Shown here one piece after another: positions 45,216 to 53,892 of a stretch of DNA of 64,000 nucleotides (positions are counted from its first letter, which is position 1; every line of letters starts with the position of its first letter). The DNA comes from Puniceicoccus vermicola (lineage in GTDB: Bacteria; Verrucomicrobiota; Verrucomicrobiia; Opitutales; Puniceicoccaceae): positions 36,058 to 100,057 of the forward strand of contig NZ_JACHVA010000124.1 of assembly GCF_014230055.1 (NCBI RefSeq), in the 5' to 3' direction. The position numbers and the translations under genes are program-made. The notes under the pieces are model-generated. The model saw only the letters and a program-made list of their open reading frames with translations, was not told the origin of the DNA and did no database searches.

Positions 45216-45447
45216 AAACGAAAGTGCTCTAGAGGGCCGCAAGGGTCGGTGCGAGCTTCGCTTCCAATCTTTTGTTATGGGCTAGCCAAGGCAGAACAAC
45301 AGCCCGTTGGACTCGCACCATTACATAATCTTAACCTAGCCGAATCCACTGTCCTCGCGAACGAAGATATCTACCTTGCGCCCGAGTCGGCGGAGGATGG
45401 CAGGAACGATCTTCTCTAGTGCTTTTCTTTCTAGGAGGTATTCGGTT
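45216..45447. mobile_element. Possible IS1380-like transposase scrap (minus strand 45336-45437)
   Basis: On the minus strand 45437-45336 encodes LLERKALEKIVPAILRRLGR and then KVDIFVREDSGFG before a TAG. The spacing and the ending VRxDSGF recall the first catalytic Asp region of IS1380-type transposases. Only 33 residues remain. The rest of this gap, between the IS630 remnant and the sulfatase end at 45448, holds nothing I recognise. Confidence 0.35.
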
Positions 45448-46845
45448 TCAGGAATGGAGGTGGTTCCTGCAGGAGTCTGGATATTCTACCGTACGTTGGC
45501 TGTGGTTATTCGGTAGGGGATACTTGGAGCCCTCAGCGACTGTGATTGTGCAAATGAGTTCGCCGATTGACTGCATGCGTTTGAGAATTCGTTCACGGAA
45601 TCGGCTCCGGATTTCTTTGTAGGCTGGAAAACCGATGAGATTGGTTAATTCATAGGGGTCGGCGTTCAGGTCATAGAGGTGGCTTTCCACGTAAACTTCG
45701 GCCGAGGCACTGGTCTCGGCTCCGTCGGGGATGCTGATCGCGTATTTCCATCGTTTACTTCGCAGAGCCCGTCCGGTACGCACATTCTTATCGCCAAATT
45801 GGATGAAGGCTTCGTCCGGCCAGTCTCCGGAGGTTTTTCGGGTTAGGGGCAGGATACTGCGCCCGCTCATGGTTGAGGGCACTTTGATGTCGGCGGCGTC
45901 CAGCAAGGTCGCGGGAACGTCTACCAGGCTGGTGGCCTGATCGAGCCGTCCGCCTCCTTCGAATGGGCCGCCGCTGAATACGAGCGGTATGCGAACCGAA
46001 GATTCATGGCAGGTGCGTTTGTAATCGTCGTTCCGTGTTTTGAAATGACAGCCATGGTCGCTGAGGTAACACACGATGGTCTCGCGGGTGGAGTCGAACG
46101 AGTGAACCGCTTCCATGAGGCGTCCGAAGGCTTCGTCCAGACGCTTGACCATCCCGCAGTAGCCGGTCCATTGGGCATGACTGCTGCCGCCTAGCGTCTG
46201 AAGATCCGGCGGCATCCAGCTGCCGCGGAATAGCGTCTCCGTGAAGTGTGGTGCGGGGTAGCTGTCATTTGTGTTTTGGTGGTGTGGCTCAAGGAAGGAA
46301 AGACAGAGGAACTGCGGTCGTTCGTCATTCTGAGCGGCGTGATTCAGCTGCCGAATCGCTTCGTCGGTCATAGCGTCGACCCGGTAGCCGGGTAGGCGGA
46401 TCGCTTTGTCCTGCTCGTTCCAGAGCGTGGTGGAGTAAGGTCCGCTTACGAGTTCCAAAGTCTCTGCGGCAAGCCAGCGTTCGTAGCCACCGCGGCGAGC
46501 CGGTGGCACAGGCCCCGGAGGGCACTCGGGGCCTCCCAGATGCCACTTGCCGATGTAGCTGGTGGCGTAGCCAGCATCGCGGAAACATTGAGCCAAGGTG
46601 ATGGCATCATCTCGGAGGGGCAGGCTGTTTTGCCAGACGCCGGTCTGGGAGGCATACTGGCCGGTTTGAAGACAGCTGCGGGCGGGTCCACAGACCGGTT
46701 GGCAGGTGACGGCCTCAGCGCAGAACGTACCCCGCTGCGCATACGCATCGAGATTGGGAGTCAAGCCGGTAGGGTTGCCGTGGATTCCAAGGGTATCCCA
46801 ACGTTGTTGATCGGTGAAAAAAATGAGGACGTTTGGTTGTTTCAT
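45448..46845 (-). CDS. Sulfatase, S1 family
   Basis: The 465-residue protein starts MKQPNVLIFFTDQQRWDTLG; C-G-P-A-R has Cys52; SYIGKWHLGGPE, SFLEPHHQN and the metal site LSDHGCHFK are present. It is complete and is the paralogue of the truncated gene at 43935. The last 30 residues (after RMQSIGELICTI) are unusual for the family and may reflect the recombination next to it. It lies 29 bases after the sulfatase at 46875 in a three-gene minus-strand unit. Confidence 0.9.
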   Translation of the reverse strand: MKQPNVLIFFTDQQRWDTLGIHGNPTGLTPNLDAYAQRGTFCAEAVTCQPVCGPARSCLQTGQYASQTGVWQNSLPLRDDAITLAQCFRDAGYATSYIGKWHLGGPECPPGPVPPARRGGYERWLAAETLELVSGPYSTTLWNEQDKAIRLPGYRVDAMTDEAIRQLNHAAQNDERPQFLCLSFLEPHHQNTNDSYPAPHFTETLFRGSWMPPDLQTLGGSSHAQWTGYCGMVKRLDEAFGRLMEAVHSFDSTRETIVCYLSDHGCHFKTRNDDYKRTCHESSVRIPLVFSGGPFEGGGRLDQATSLVDVPATLLDAADIKVPSTMSGRSILPLTRKTSGDWPDEAFIQFGDKNVRTGRALRSKRWKYAISIPDGAETSASAEVYVESHLYDLNADPYELTNLIGFPAYKEIRSRFRERILKRMQSIGELICTITVAEGSKYPLPNNHSQRTVEYPDSCRNHLHS

Positions 46846-46874
46846 TGGCGGGATTCGGTTTCAAGATCGGAATT

Positions 46875-48283
46875 TCATTCGGAAAGCATGAGAGCGCTTG
46901 GGCCGTGGTGGTTTTGACTGCCCGGTGGATGTTTTCGCCAGCGTGGGTCGATATCGGTGGAGAGAGACCAATAGGGGTCCTCAGTGTTTGAGGTGTATTT
47001 CTTTAAAAGGTTTCGGTGCCGATTCAGTTCAGGGGCGGCGCCGGCATCATGGATAAGGTTTTGGGTTTCTCCCGGATCTCGGCGAAGGTCGTAGAATTCC
47101 TCACGATCGCCTTCGATGTAGTGGATATATTTACAGTTTTCGGTGCGGAGCATGCGTCCGGGCTCCACGGTAAAACCCCATTCGGTATGCAACTGGGTAA
47201 CCACGTAGTCTTGGGGGTGCCCGTTTGCTCCCTGCCGGTCAGCCATGGGGCCAGTGATCGTCCTCTGAGACCGTCGGGAATTGGCAGTTGGGTGAGCTCG
47301 CATAGCGTCGGCATGAGGTCAAGAAGGGAAGCCAGCGGCGTGTCGATCAAGGTTCCGGTCGTTTCAATGCCGGGTCCTGTGGCAATAAATGGGACCCGGG
47401 TGGTCTCCTCGTAGAAACTGGTGTGCTTGGTGACCTGTCGGTGAGCCGTCATGGCGTCACTATGATCTGCCGTAAGGATGATTAGGGTATCAGCAAAATC
47501 TCCGCGACTCTCGACGGCGTCAAGGAGCCTTCCGATCTCCTTGTCGAGTCTTTCAACATAGTGGTGATAGGCGGCCAGGTAATGGCGGAAATTCGTATCG
47601 GTCCATCCTTCCGTCTGTGCGCTTCTGTTATGGGCGCAACAAATATACTGGACCGATGGTGGACGGGACTCCAGGTCACGATCATCGAAATTGTCCGGAA
47701 GGTCGGGGAGGGGACCGGGCACGGGCCGATCCTCATGCTCGCCTCGGTTATGACCGATCCAGTTGCAGATGTTGTGGGGATTATTCAGGTCCACAGCGTA
47801 GAGATAGGGTGAATTCTCCGGATCGCGTGGTTCGGTTAGAAATCCGCAGGCCCTTTCCACCGTATAGCGGTCCCGGCGTGTGTCGTAGTCGACCGGCCAC
47901 GCCCCGCATTCGGCGTCAACGGGAAGTTCTTCCACTTGAGCGCAGTCGAACCCGCGAAGCGCCCCATTGTCATGCCGTTTCCCGAAGTGGACCGTTTTGT
48001 AGTCGGCGTTGAGGAAGATCGACCCGATGGTGGGTAGGTGGGGGTCTACGTCGGGGCAGGGGAAGGCGCGACCATTCGAGAGCAAGCCGGTCTCATGGGG
48101 ATGTAGGCCCGTCCAAAATGCGGCTCGCGCAGGTGCGCAGAGAGGACATGGGCTGTAGCAGTTTCGGATCCTGGTGCCGCGCTGGAGAAGCCGGTCCATG
48201 TTGGGCGTTCTGGTAAACCCGTTTCCGTAGGGAGCAAGCGCGAGGGCGGAGAGTTGGTCCGCAATCAGCAACAAAATATTCAT
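46875..48283 (-). pseudogene. Sulfatase with a homopolymer frameshift
   Basis: The main frame (48283 to 47024) encodes MNILLLIADQLSALALAPYG, C-A-P-A-R with Cys49, and the atypical second metal site TADHSDAMTAH. At a run of five G (47213-47217, C on the coding strand) it leaves the family alignment; adding one C moves it into the frame that continues QDYVVTQLHTEWGF, FYDLRRDPGETQNL and ends at 46875, giving a normal 469-residue protein. It is either a young pseudogene or an assembly error. Without the shift the product has 419 residues with an aberrant tail. No signal peptide. Confidence 0.8.
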
Positions 48284-48304
48284 TTGGTCATGATTACAGT
48301 CGCT

Positions 48305-49849
48305 TCAGGAATTCCAAGGCGGAATCGGGAGCCAGGGGGTCTCCTGTGTGTAGGCATCCATAAGCTTCTGCAGCAGGGCAGCCTTGGTGGATTGAAATTT
48401 GGGGTCATCCCAAAGGTTACGGCGCTCGAAGGGGTCCTTTACCCGATCAAACATTTCTCCCCAGGATTGGCCTGCGTAGACGGTCAGACGAAATTCGGGT
48501 GTCACGAGGCAGCGCGGTCGTAGGCCGGTGCTGGGCTCGTCATTCTCAATCACCACCGAGTCGCGAATCGTTTTTTCCGGATCGCTGAGCAAGGACCGCC
48601 AGCTCCTTCCCCCGAGAAGGTTTAGCGGTTGGACGCTGCCCCGTTCGAAGGGGGTAGGCTTCTCGCGCCATTCGCTGCCCGGTAGAGGCAGGTCCGCGAA
48701 ATCCAAAAGGGTCGGCAGCAAGTCCATTTGACAGATAAGGGAATCGCTTACGAGTCCGCCGGGTGTTTCCGGTGCCGCTACGATCGTGGGAATGCGGATA
48801 CAGCCATCGAAGGTGTAGAAGGCTTTCCAGAGCAGCCCCTGGTCGCCCATCATGTCGCCGTGGTCGGATACGAAGGCCACCACCGTGTTTTCCCAAAGTC
48901 CGTGCCGGTCCAGAGTATCGAGAACGCGCCCGATTTCCGTGTCCAGGTGGGTAATCATCCCGAATGTCAGTGCCAGCATTTCCCGGCGTTTCGCTTCCGT
49001 GAGCCCGGAGTTATCGGTTCCGCTCGGATGGATTTTACCCTCGTGCACCTGTTGGTAAATCGGCGGCAGCCGTTCCGTTTCGGAGGGTGGCGGTAGCTTT
49101 ACGTCGTCCGGATTGTACAACGTGTCGTACGGCGCCGGAGGAGCCACCGGAAAATGGGGATCAGGAATCGAGCAAAAGGTGAAAAACGAGGCGTTCTCGG
49201 CCGCACAAGAATCAATGTGACGGATGGTCGAGTCCGTGATGTAGCGGTTGTAGTGGAGCTCGGCGGGCAATGCCATGCGGTAGCAGTTTGCCGCCGCACA
49301 GGCTGGTTTTCGTGCATTGTTGGGCTTGAGCATTTCCGGGTCGCCACCCTTTGATTTGAGCCAGTGGATGTATTCTCCGAATACGAAACTGGTATGGCCG
49401 CCGACAAAATCGACGGTATCAAAACCGAAATAGGGCGTCGTGAACTCGGAAAAATTCCCCCGGTTCCAAGCTTCGAGGTCTTCCGGAAAACGTTGCGGAT
49501 CCGGCTGGTCGAGTTTGGGAACGTAGGGGGTTAGGTGAAGTTTGCCGGCCGCATGGGTTCGGTAGCCGGCGTCTTTGAAGATCTGGGGCAGATAGTGAAG
49601 TCCGGGATGCGCCTGTTGTCCGTTGATCCGAACCCCATGGTCGCGCTGCATCAAGCCGGTGAACATCGTCGTGCGCGCCGGCATACAGATAGGGTTGTTG
49701 CAGTACGAGTTCGAGAATCGGATGCCTCGTGCTGCGAGACGATCCAGGTTGGGCGTTCGAACATTCGGATGTCCGACGCACCCCAAATGCTCCGCCCGCA
49801 TTTGGTCCACGCAGATCAGGAGGACGTTCCGTGGGTTTCTTTCGCGCAT
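48305..49849 (-). CDS. Sulfatase, S1 family (paralogue of 18260-19810)
   Basis: The 514-residue product starts MRERNPRNVLLICVDQMRAE, with C-M-P-A-R, Cys55, and VSDHGDMMGDQG. It matches the sulfatase at 18260 along its entire length, including HAAGKLHLTPYVPKL, ENDEPSTGLRPRCLVT and the terminal PIPPWNS. It is the first gene of the minus-strand trio 48305, 46875, 45448 (gaps 21 and 29 bases), divergent from the GntR-type regulator at 50419. Confidence 0.93.
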   Translation of the reverse strand: MRERNPRNVLLICVDQMRAEHLGCVGHPNVRTPNLDRLAARGIRFSNSYCNNPICMPARTTMFTGLMQRDHGVRINGQQAHPGLHYLPQIFKDAGYRTHAAGKLHLTPYVPKLDQPDPQRFPEDLEAWNRGNFSEFTTPYFGFDTVDFVGGHTSFVFGEYIHWLKSKGGDPEMLKPNNARKPACAAANCYRMALPAELHYNRYITDSTIRHIDSCAAENASFFTFCSIPDPHFPVAPPAPYDTLYNPDDVKLPPPSETERLPPIYQQVHEGKIHPSGTDNSGLTEAKRREMLALTFGMITHLDTEIGRVLDTLDRHGLWENTVVAFVSDHGDMMGDQGLLWKAFYTFDGCIRIPTIVAAPETPGGLVSDSLICQMDLLPTLLDFADLPLPGSEWREKPTPFERGSVQPLNLLGGRSWRSLLSDPEKTIRDSVVIENDEPSTGLRPRCLVTPEFRLTVYAGQSWGEMFDRVKDPFERRNLWDDPKFQSTKAALLQKLMDAYTQETPWLPIPPWNS

Positions 49850-49896
49850 GATATCGGTGGCGGAACGGTCGTGAGTCGAAGCCTCAGACGTCTCTT

Positions 49897-50052
49897 CTAC
49901 GCCTGCGGAGCAATAGGGTACCCGTCTAGCCCAAAGTCGATGAGGATGGTTTGAGCCTGTGAGAAACTGGCGCTTAGGAGAATACAGGCAACGGGAAGCA
50001 GTGCGCGGCGGGAGATTTCTATCAAAGGACGATTGGAGGGTTGTAGTTTCAT
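49897..50052 (-). pseudogene. 51-codon ORF: signal peptide and first residues of a lost exported protein
   Basis: Minus strand ATG at 50050-50052 opens a frame with a basic start, hydrophobic core (RRALLPVACILLSASFSQAQ) and the mature start TILIDFGLDG, then TAG at 49897. The AQT-ILIDFG beginning is common in PEP-CTERM proteins of this phylum. Only the exported N-terminus survives, and the sulfatase start lies 47 bases further on. It could have supplied the promoter region now used by the sulfatase trio. Confidence 0.55.
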
Positions 50053-50418
50053 GATGCTATCGAAGAACCCCTGCATTGGAGAAACAAGAAATATATGTTA
50101 GCATCTATTTTAATTATATTAATTAAATCGAGATCTCGATTTTCCAGATAACTCTCATAGAATCGGGGCTATCATTCGGGGGATCAAATAGGCGATAATG
50201 AATCGAGGTCGAAATAGATAAAGGTGTTGAAGCCCGATTTCGATTTCGATAGCGATTTCGTATCCGTCGTGCTGCCTAATGGATCGGCGGAATCATTAAA
50301 TACATTTCAATGAGCTATGATGCATAGATTTTAGGAAAATGAATTGAGATACTTTCTCTGTTTTTCTCTTGTGCTTTCCGAAAGAGCCTATTCTGGTCAT
50401 ACGGCATCCATTCCTGTC
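50053..50418. promoter_or_regulatory. Divergent regulatory region with an 18-base palindrome
   Basis: AT-rich stretch between the sulfatase-trio side and the GntR-type regulator. AAATCGAGATCTCGATTT at 50125-50142 is a perfect palindrome and a good operator candidate for the adjacent regulator. Around 50250-50266 CGATTTCGATTTCGAT-type repeats share the CGAT half-site. A weak match to the recurrent element lies at 50332-50348. Confidence 0.5.
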
Positions 50419-51459
50419 ATGGCACGAAACACGGGCATTCCTCACTTTTTGCGAATTGCAGACAAACTGGCGGCCCGATTCGTTTCGGAAGAGGCAGGTA
50501 GGCGCCTGCCATCGGTGCAGGCGATTGCGCGCAGTGAAAAGGTATCCATCAATACCGCCCATAGTGCGGTGAAAGAGTTGCAGCGACGTGGCGTGGCTGT
50601 GTCGCGCCGAGGGTCGGGAAGCTATTCGCTGGGGCAAGAAGGCCCGGTAGCGCAGGTATTCGGCTATTTTGTACATATGCCACGTTTTGCCGCTTTTTTC
50701 CGCAGCCTGACCGAGCGTCTCGCCCGGCAGGGCTTGCGGGTGGTTCTGACGGAGACCGGACTGCGGGGCGAAGCCCTTGAGGAAGGTTTCGACCCGGAGG
50801 AGGTCGCAAAGGCCGCCATCGTGGTGTGGGTCTGTACAAGCCACCCGGAGGGCGTGCGAGCTTGCACCCGAGCGCGTCGACGCCTGCCCGCAAGAATGCC
50901 GATGATTTTGGTGACGGACCCCCTCGGGCTGGAGGTGACTGGCGGGCATCGTTTCGATTTCGTTCATTGGGGTACTTGGGACAGTACTCGGATGCTCGTG
51001 CAACAACTCGGGGAATCCGGAGTTCGGCATCCGGTCTGGATCGACCGATCCGATGTGGCCACCTTGACGCAGAAGGAGGCGGTAGCCGGTTTCCTGAGCG
51101 GGCTGGTCCAGGCGGATGTCAGGCGTCCGCTCGATCACATCTTTCGCTGGGATGTAGAGCGGCCCGGATCGTTGGCGGCTCTCTTTGCGAAGACTCGGAG
51201 TTGGCAACCCGGTGCCATCCTCCTGCAGTATGACTACCAGGAAGAGTTTCGAGTGGTCTGCTCCCGTGAGGGGATCCGCCTGCCGTCGGATCTGCCCGTA
51301 TTAGCTTTTGGACATGGCGAATCGCGTCATCGGCTGCTGCAATCCTGGCGAAACCTGGCGAGGACTTGCGCGGATTTGATCGCGAGCCGCCTGCGGGATC
51401 CTGCGCGTCCTAATCTCAACGTCAGCCTCAAACCATTGAGGGAGAAGAGAAAAAAATGA
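50419..51459 (+). CDS. GntR-type transcriptional regulator with sugar-binding-like effector domain
   Basis: The 346-residue product has a GntR-type winged helix (about 5-75): IADKLAARFVSEEAGRRLPS, then SVQAIARSEKVSINTAHSAV as the recognition helix, and RRGSGSYSLG as the wing. From about 85 on it resembles a LacI-type periplasmic-binding-protein fold (VVWVCTSHPEGV, VTDPLGLEV, PGAILLQYDYQEEF). I chose the ATG at 50419; a TTG at 50344 is less likely. Its stop overlaps the start of the next sulfatase (ATGA at 51456-51459), so regulator and enzyme are co-translated. It likely senses a mono- or oligosaccharide from the locus and acts at the divergent 50053-50418 region. Confidence 0.85.
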   Translation: MARNTGIPHFLRIADKLAARFVSEEAGRRLPSVQAIARSEKVSINTAHSAVKELQRRGVAVSRRGSGSYSLGQEGPVAQVFGYFVHMPRFAAFFRSLTERLARQGLRVVLTETGLRGEALEEGFDPEEVAKAAIVVWVCTSHPEGVRACTRARRRLPARMPMILVTDPLGLEVTGGHRFDFVHWGTWDSTRMLVQQLGESGVRHPVWIDRSDVATLTQKEAVAGFLSGLVQADVRRPLDHIFRWDVERPGSLAALFAKTRSWQPGAILLQYDYQEEFRVVCSREGIRLPSDLPVLAFGHGESRHRLLQSWRNLARTCADLIASRLRDPARPNLNVSLKPLREKRKK

Positions 51460-52847
51460 AACGCCATCCAAATGTTATCGTGTGCCTGTCTGATCAGTGG
51501 CGGGCGTTTGAAGCGGGTTGTTACGGAAATCAGGCCATTCAAACGCCGCATTTGGATCGGTTGGCGGAGGAGGGGATTCGTTTCGAGACAGCGGTCAGCA
51601 ATTTTCCCGTGTGCACGCCTGCGCGGTCGGAAGTCATTTCGGGGCAGCATTACCGGACATGTAGCCCGATCTCCTGCAATACGAACGAACTGTGGCCGGA
51701 GAAAAGTCGCACATGGTTTCCGCAACCAACGATTGCCGAGCGTTTTCGCGAGGCGAATTACGAAACGGCTTTGATCGGGAAGTGGCATATGGGACCGGAG
51801 CCTTTGCTGTGTGGATTCGATAGTGCGATCTACCCCTGTATCGTTCACCGTCATTACGATCAGGAATATGTGGAGAATGGGGGAGAGCCCTTTCGTGTAG
51901 GAGAGTTCGGACCGAATTATGAAAAGCGGAGGCTTTCGGATTTTCTCGGACAGACCCGCGAGAATCCGTTCTTTCTCTACTACAACATCTCCCAGCCACA
52001 CATGCCGCTCGGCGAAGGCAATCTGCCGAATCAATTCCGTGGGTTGTATGAGAAGGACCAGCTTCCGCTTCGGCCGAACGTGTTTCGCGACGGGGTTATG
52101 GCGGACTGCGACGAATGGTTCTGGACCTACCTCGATCCGGATTTTTGGTATCGGACGATGGTGCTCGGCGAGAAGCCGCGGGAAACAGACCATCCGCCGG
52201 AGGGCTATAATCTTCGTGATCTCTACCGGGATTACTATGAAATGGTCACCTGCGCCGACGAACAGCTCGGCCATCTCATGGATGAGCTGCGACGGCTGGG
52301 GTTGGCTGAGGATACAATCCTCGTTTTCAGCAGTGATCACGGGGACAACTTGGGAAGCCATCATCTTTTCAACAAGGGCCAGTTGATTGAAGAATCGATC
52401 CGCGTCCCTTTGGTCTATTGGGCGCCGGATAGGTATGCTCCTCGGGTTGAACGAAAACGGTTGGGGCAATTGATCGACATCATGCCGACGATGCTCGATC
52501 TTGCGGGGATCGGTGTTCCGGAGGGCCTGCACGGACGGAGTATTCGATCGGTTCTCGAGGGTTCCGAATCCGAAGGGGAACAAAATCTGGCCTTCATTGA
52601 GACGCCCGGTGGCGAGATTGGAGTGAGATCGTCGATCCACATGCTCGGCGCAAAAATTGATCCGGAGTCCAATTCGATCTTGGAGGACGAGATGATATTT
52701 TACGATTTGGAGCAGGACCCGTTCGAGGAGAACAATATTGCCGGAAACCTGGATTCGCTACCTTTGCAGAATGCCCTTTTCCAGCGTCTTCAGTCGTGGC
52801 ATGCGAAGACTCCGCGGTTTGCATCTACAGGCGTGGGGAATGAATGA
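51456..52847 (+). CDS. Sulfatase, S1 family, coupled to a GntR-type regulator
   Basis: The 463-residue product starts MKRHPNVIVCLSDQWRAFEA; C-T-P-A-R has Cys53, IGKWHMGPE and the metal site SSDHGDNLGSHH follow. No signal peptide. The overlapping ATGA junction with the regulator implies translational coupling, which makes this sulfatase the most directly regulated one in the cluster. It converges with the AraC gene, 12 bases apart. Confidence 0.92.
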   Translation: MKRHPNVIVCLSDQWRAFEAGCYGNQAIQTPHLDRLAEEGIRFETAVSNFPVCTPARSEVISGQHYRTCSPISCNTNELWPEKSRTWFPQPTIAERFREANYETALIGKWHMGPEPLLCGFDSAIYPCIVHRHYDQEYVENGGEPFRVGEFGPNYEKRRLSDFLGQTRENPFFLYYNISQPHMPLGEGNLPNQFRGLYEKDQLPLRPNVFRDGVMADCDEWFWTYLDPDFWYRTMVLGEKPRETDHPPEGYNLRDLYRDYYEMVTCADEQLGHLMDELRRLGLAEDTILVFSSDHGDNLGSHHLFNKGQLIEESIRVPLVYWAPDRYAPRVERKRLGQLIDIMPTMLDLAGIGVPEGLHGRSIRSVLEGSESEGEQNLAFIETPGGEIGVRSSIHMLGAKIDPESNSILEDEMIFYDLEQDPFEENNIAGNLDSLPLQNALFQRLQSWHAKTPRFASTGVGNE

Positions 52848-52859
52848 TGAAGAGATCGG

Positions 52860-53693
52860 TTAACCGGGAGTTCTGTGATTTCGGCGGTAGCCCGAAGGGG
52901 ATTCGCCGGTCGAGCGGCGGAATATACGGCTGAAGTAGAGGGGATCACGATATCCGACCGTTGGGGCGATCTCAGTGATAGGGAGATCGCTGTGTTGTAG
53001 CAGCTGGATCGCGTGGTTCAGGCGCAAGCGGGTGAGCCATGCCTGGGGCGAGTATCCCGTTTTTTGACGGAAGAGGCGATAGAGGTATCCGGTGCTGCAG
53101 CCATACTCTTGAGCGAGAGATCCGACTTCGATTGGCTCGGCAAAATGCTTTTCCATATGACGGAGCAGTCGTTGGACCAGACTGGAGTCGGGGCGGGTGC
53201 CGTCTTGCAGGAGTCGATGAAAGCGCGAAAGTAGAAGGCTGCAGTGAGCGTCAAGTTCGGGGCCGATGGCCCCACCGGATTGTTTGGAAAAGATCCAGAA
53301 ACGTTCGATCTCTTCGGCCAAGGAACGGCTATGGATCGTGGCGAGAACTTTGGCTTGCGGTGTACGTTTGTCCAGCCGAGGTGACCGGAACCCCAGCCAG
53401 ATCGTGTCCATGATTCCTTCGCTCGCCTCCCGGTGGGCCAGTCCGGGCGGGACAAGGCAAACGTCCCATGGCTTGAGGGGGCGGGATTCGGTGCTCTCCA
53501 GACGCCCTTCGCCTCCGAGCACGGCGGTAATCTCCCAGTAGTCATGCGGATCAGAGGCCGTCGAACGCCTGGGTCCCCGGAATCGGTCCACGTAGAGCGG
53601 AGTCAACTCGCCGGAGCGATTTCCGACCGCTGAACGGCTCCACAGGGTTTCGGGGAAAATACGGATATGGTCTGGATCTCGTTGAGCGGGCAT
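52860..53693 (-). CDS. AraC-family transcriptional regulator
   Basis: The 277-residue product has a cupin-type sensor (about 40-110: DYWEITAVLGGEGRLES, WDVCLVPPGLAHR) and a C-terminal double HTH (about 175-275) with EVGSLAQEYGCSTGYLYRLF and the classical PITEIAPTVGYRDPLYFSRI. I chose the ATG at 53693 because the frame upstream runs through a hairpin repeat. The gene is divergent from the oxidoreductase-mannosidase operon at 53893, which it most likely controls in response to a sugar. Confidence 0.88.
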   Translation of the reverse strand: MPAQRDPDHIRIFPETLWSRSAVGNRSGELTPLYVDRFRGPRRSTASDPHDYWEITAVLGGEGRLESTESRPLKPWDVCLVPPGLAHREASEGIMDTIWLGFRSPRLDKRTPQAKVLATIHSRSLAEEIERFWIFSKQSGGAIGPELDAHCSLLLSRFHRLLQDGTRPDSSLVQRLLRHMEKHFAEPIEVGSLAQEYGCSTGYLYRLFRQKTGYSPQAWLTRLRLNHAIQLLQHSDLPITEIAPTVGYRDPLYFSRIFRRSTGESPSGYRRNHRTPG

Positions 53694-53706
53694 CGGTGGA
53701 ATGTTG

Positions 53707-53789
53707 CTCCTGTTCGTAATCTTAATCGTACTCGTAATCTCAATTCCAACCCCATCGATTACGATTAAGATTAAGATTACGAACAGGAG
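53707..53789. repeat. Long inverted repeat, TCGTAATC family
   Basis: Arms 53707-53739 and 53757-53789 pair over 33 bases with 2 mismatches around a 17-base loop; each arm contains CTCCTGTTCGTAATCTTAAT. It stands 14 bases upstream of the AraC start and about 100 bases upstream of the divergent operon. Related stretches occur at 24570-24605 and 58262-58370. It may be a mobile repeat rather than an operator. Confidence 0.75.
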
Positions 53790-53892
53790 AGCGGCATCGC
53801 GTAGATATTTGAGAAAGATGTCACAATTATCCATATAAAAGGAGCGATGCGTCAATGGTCGAAGGCGCCTATTTGCGGTAGTATTGTTTGTG

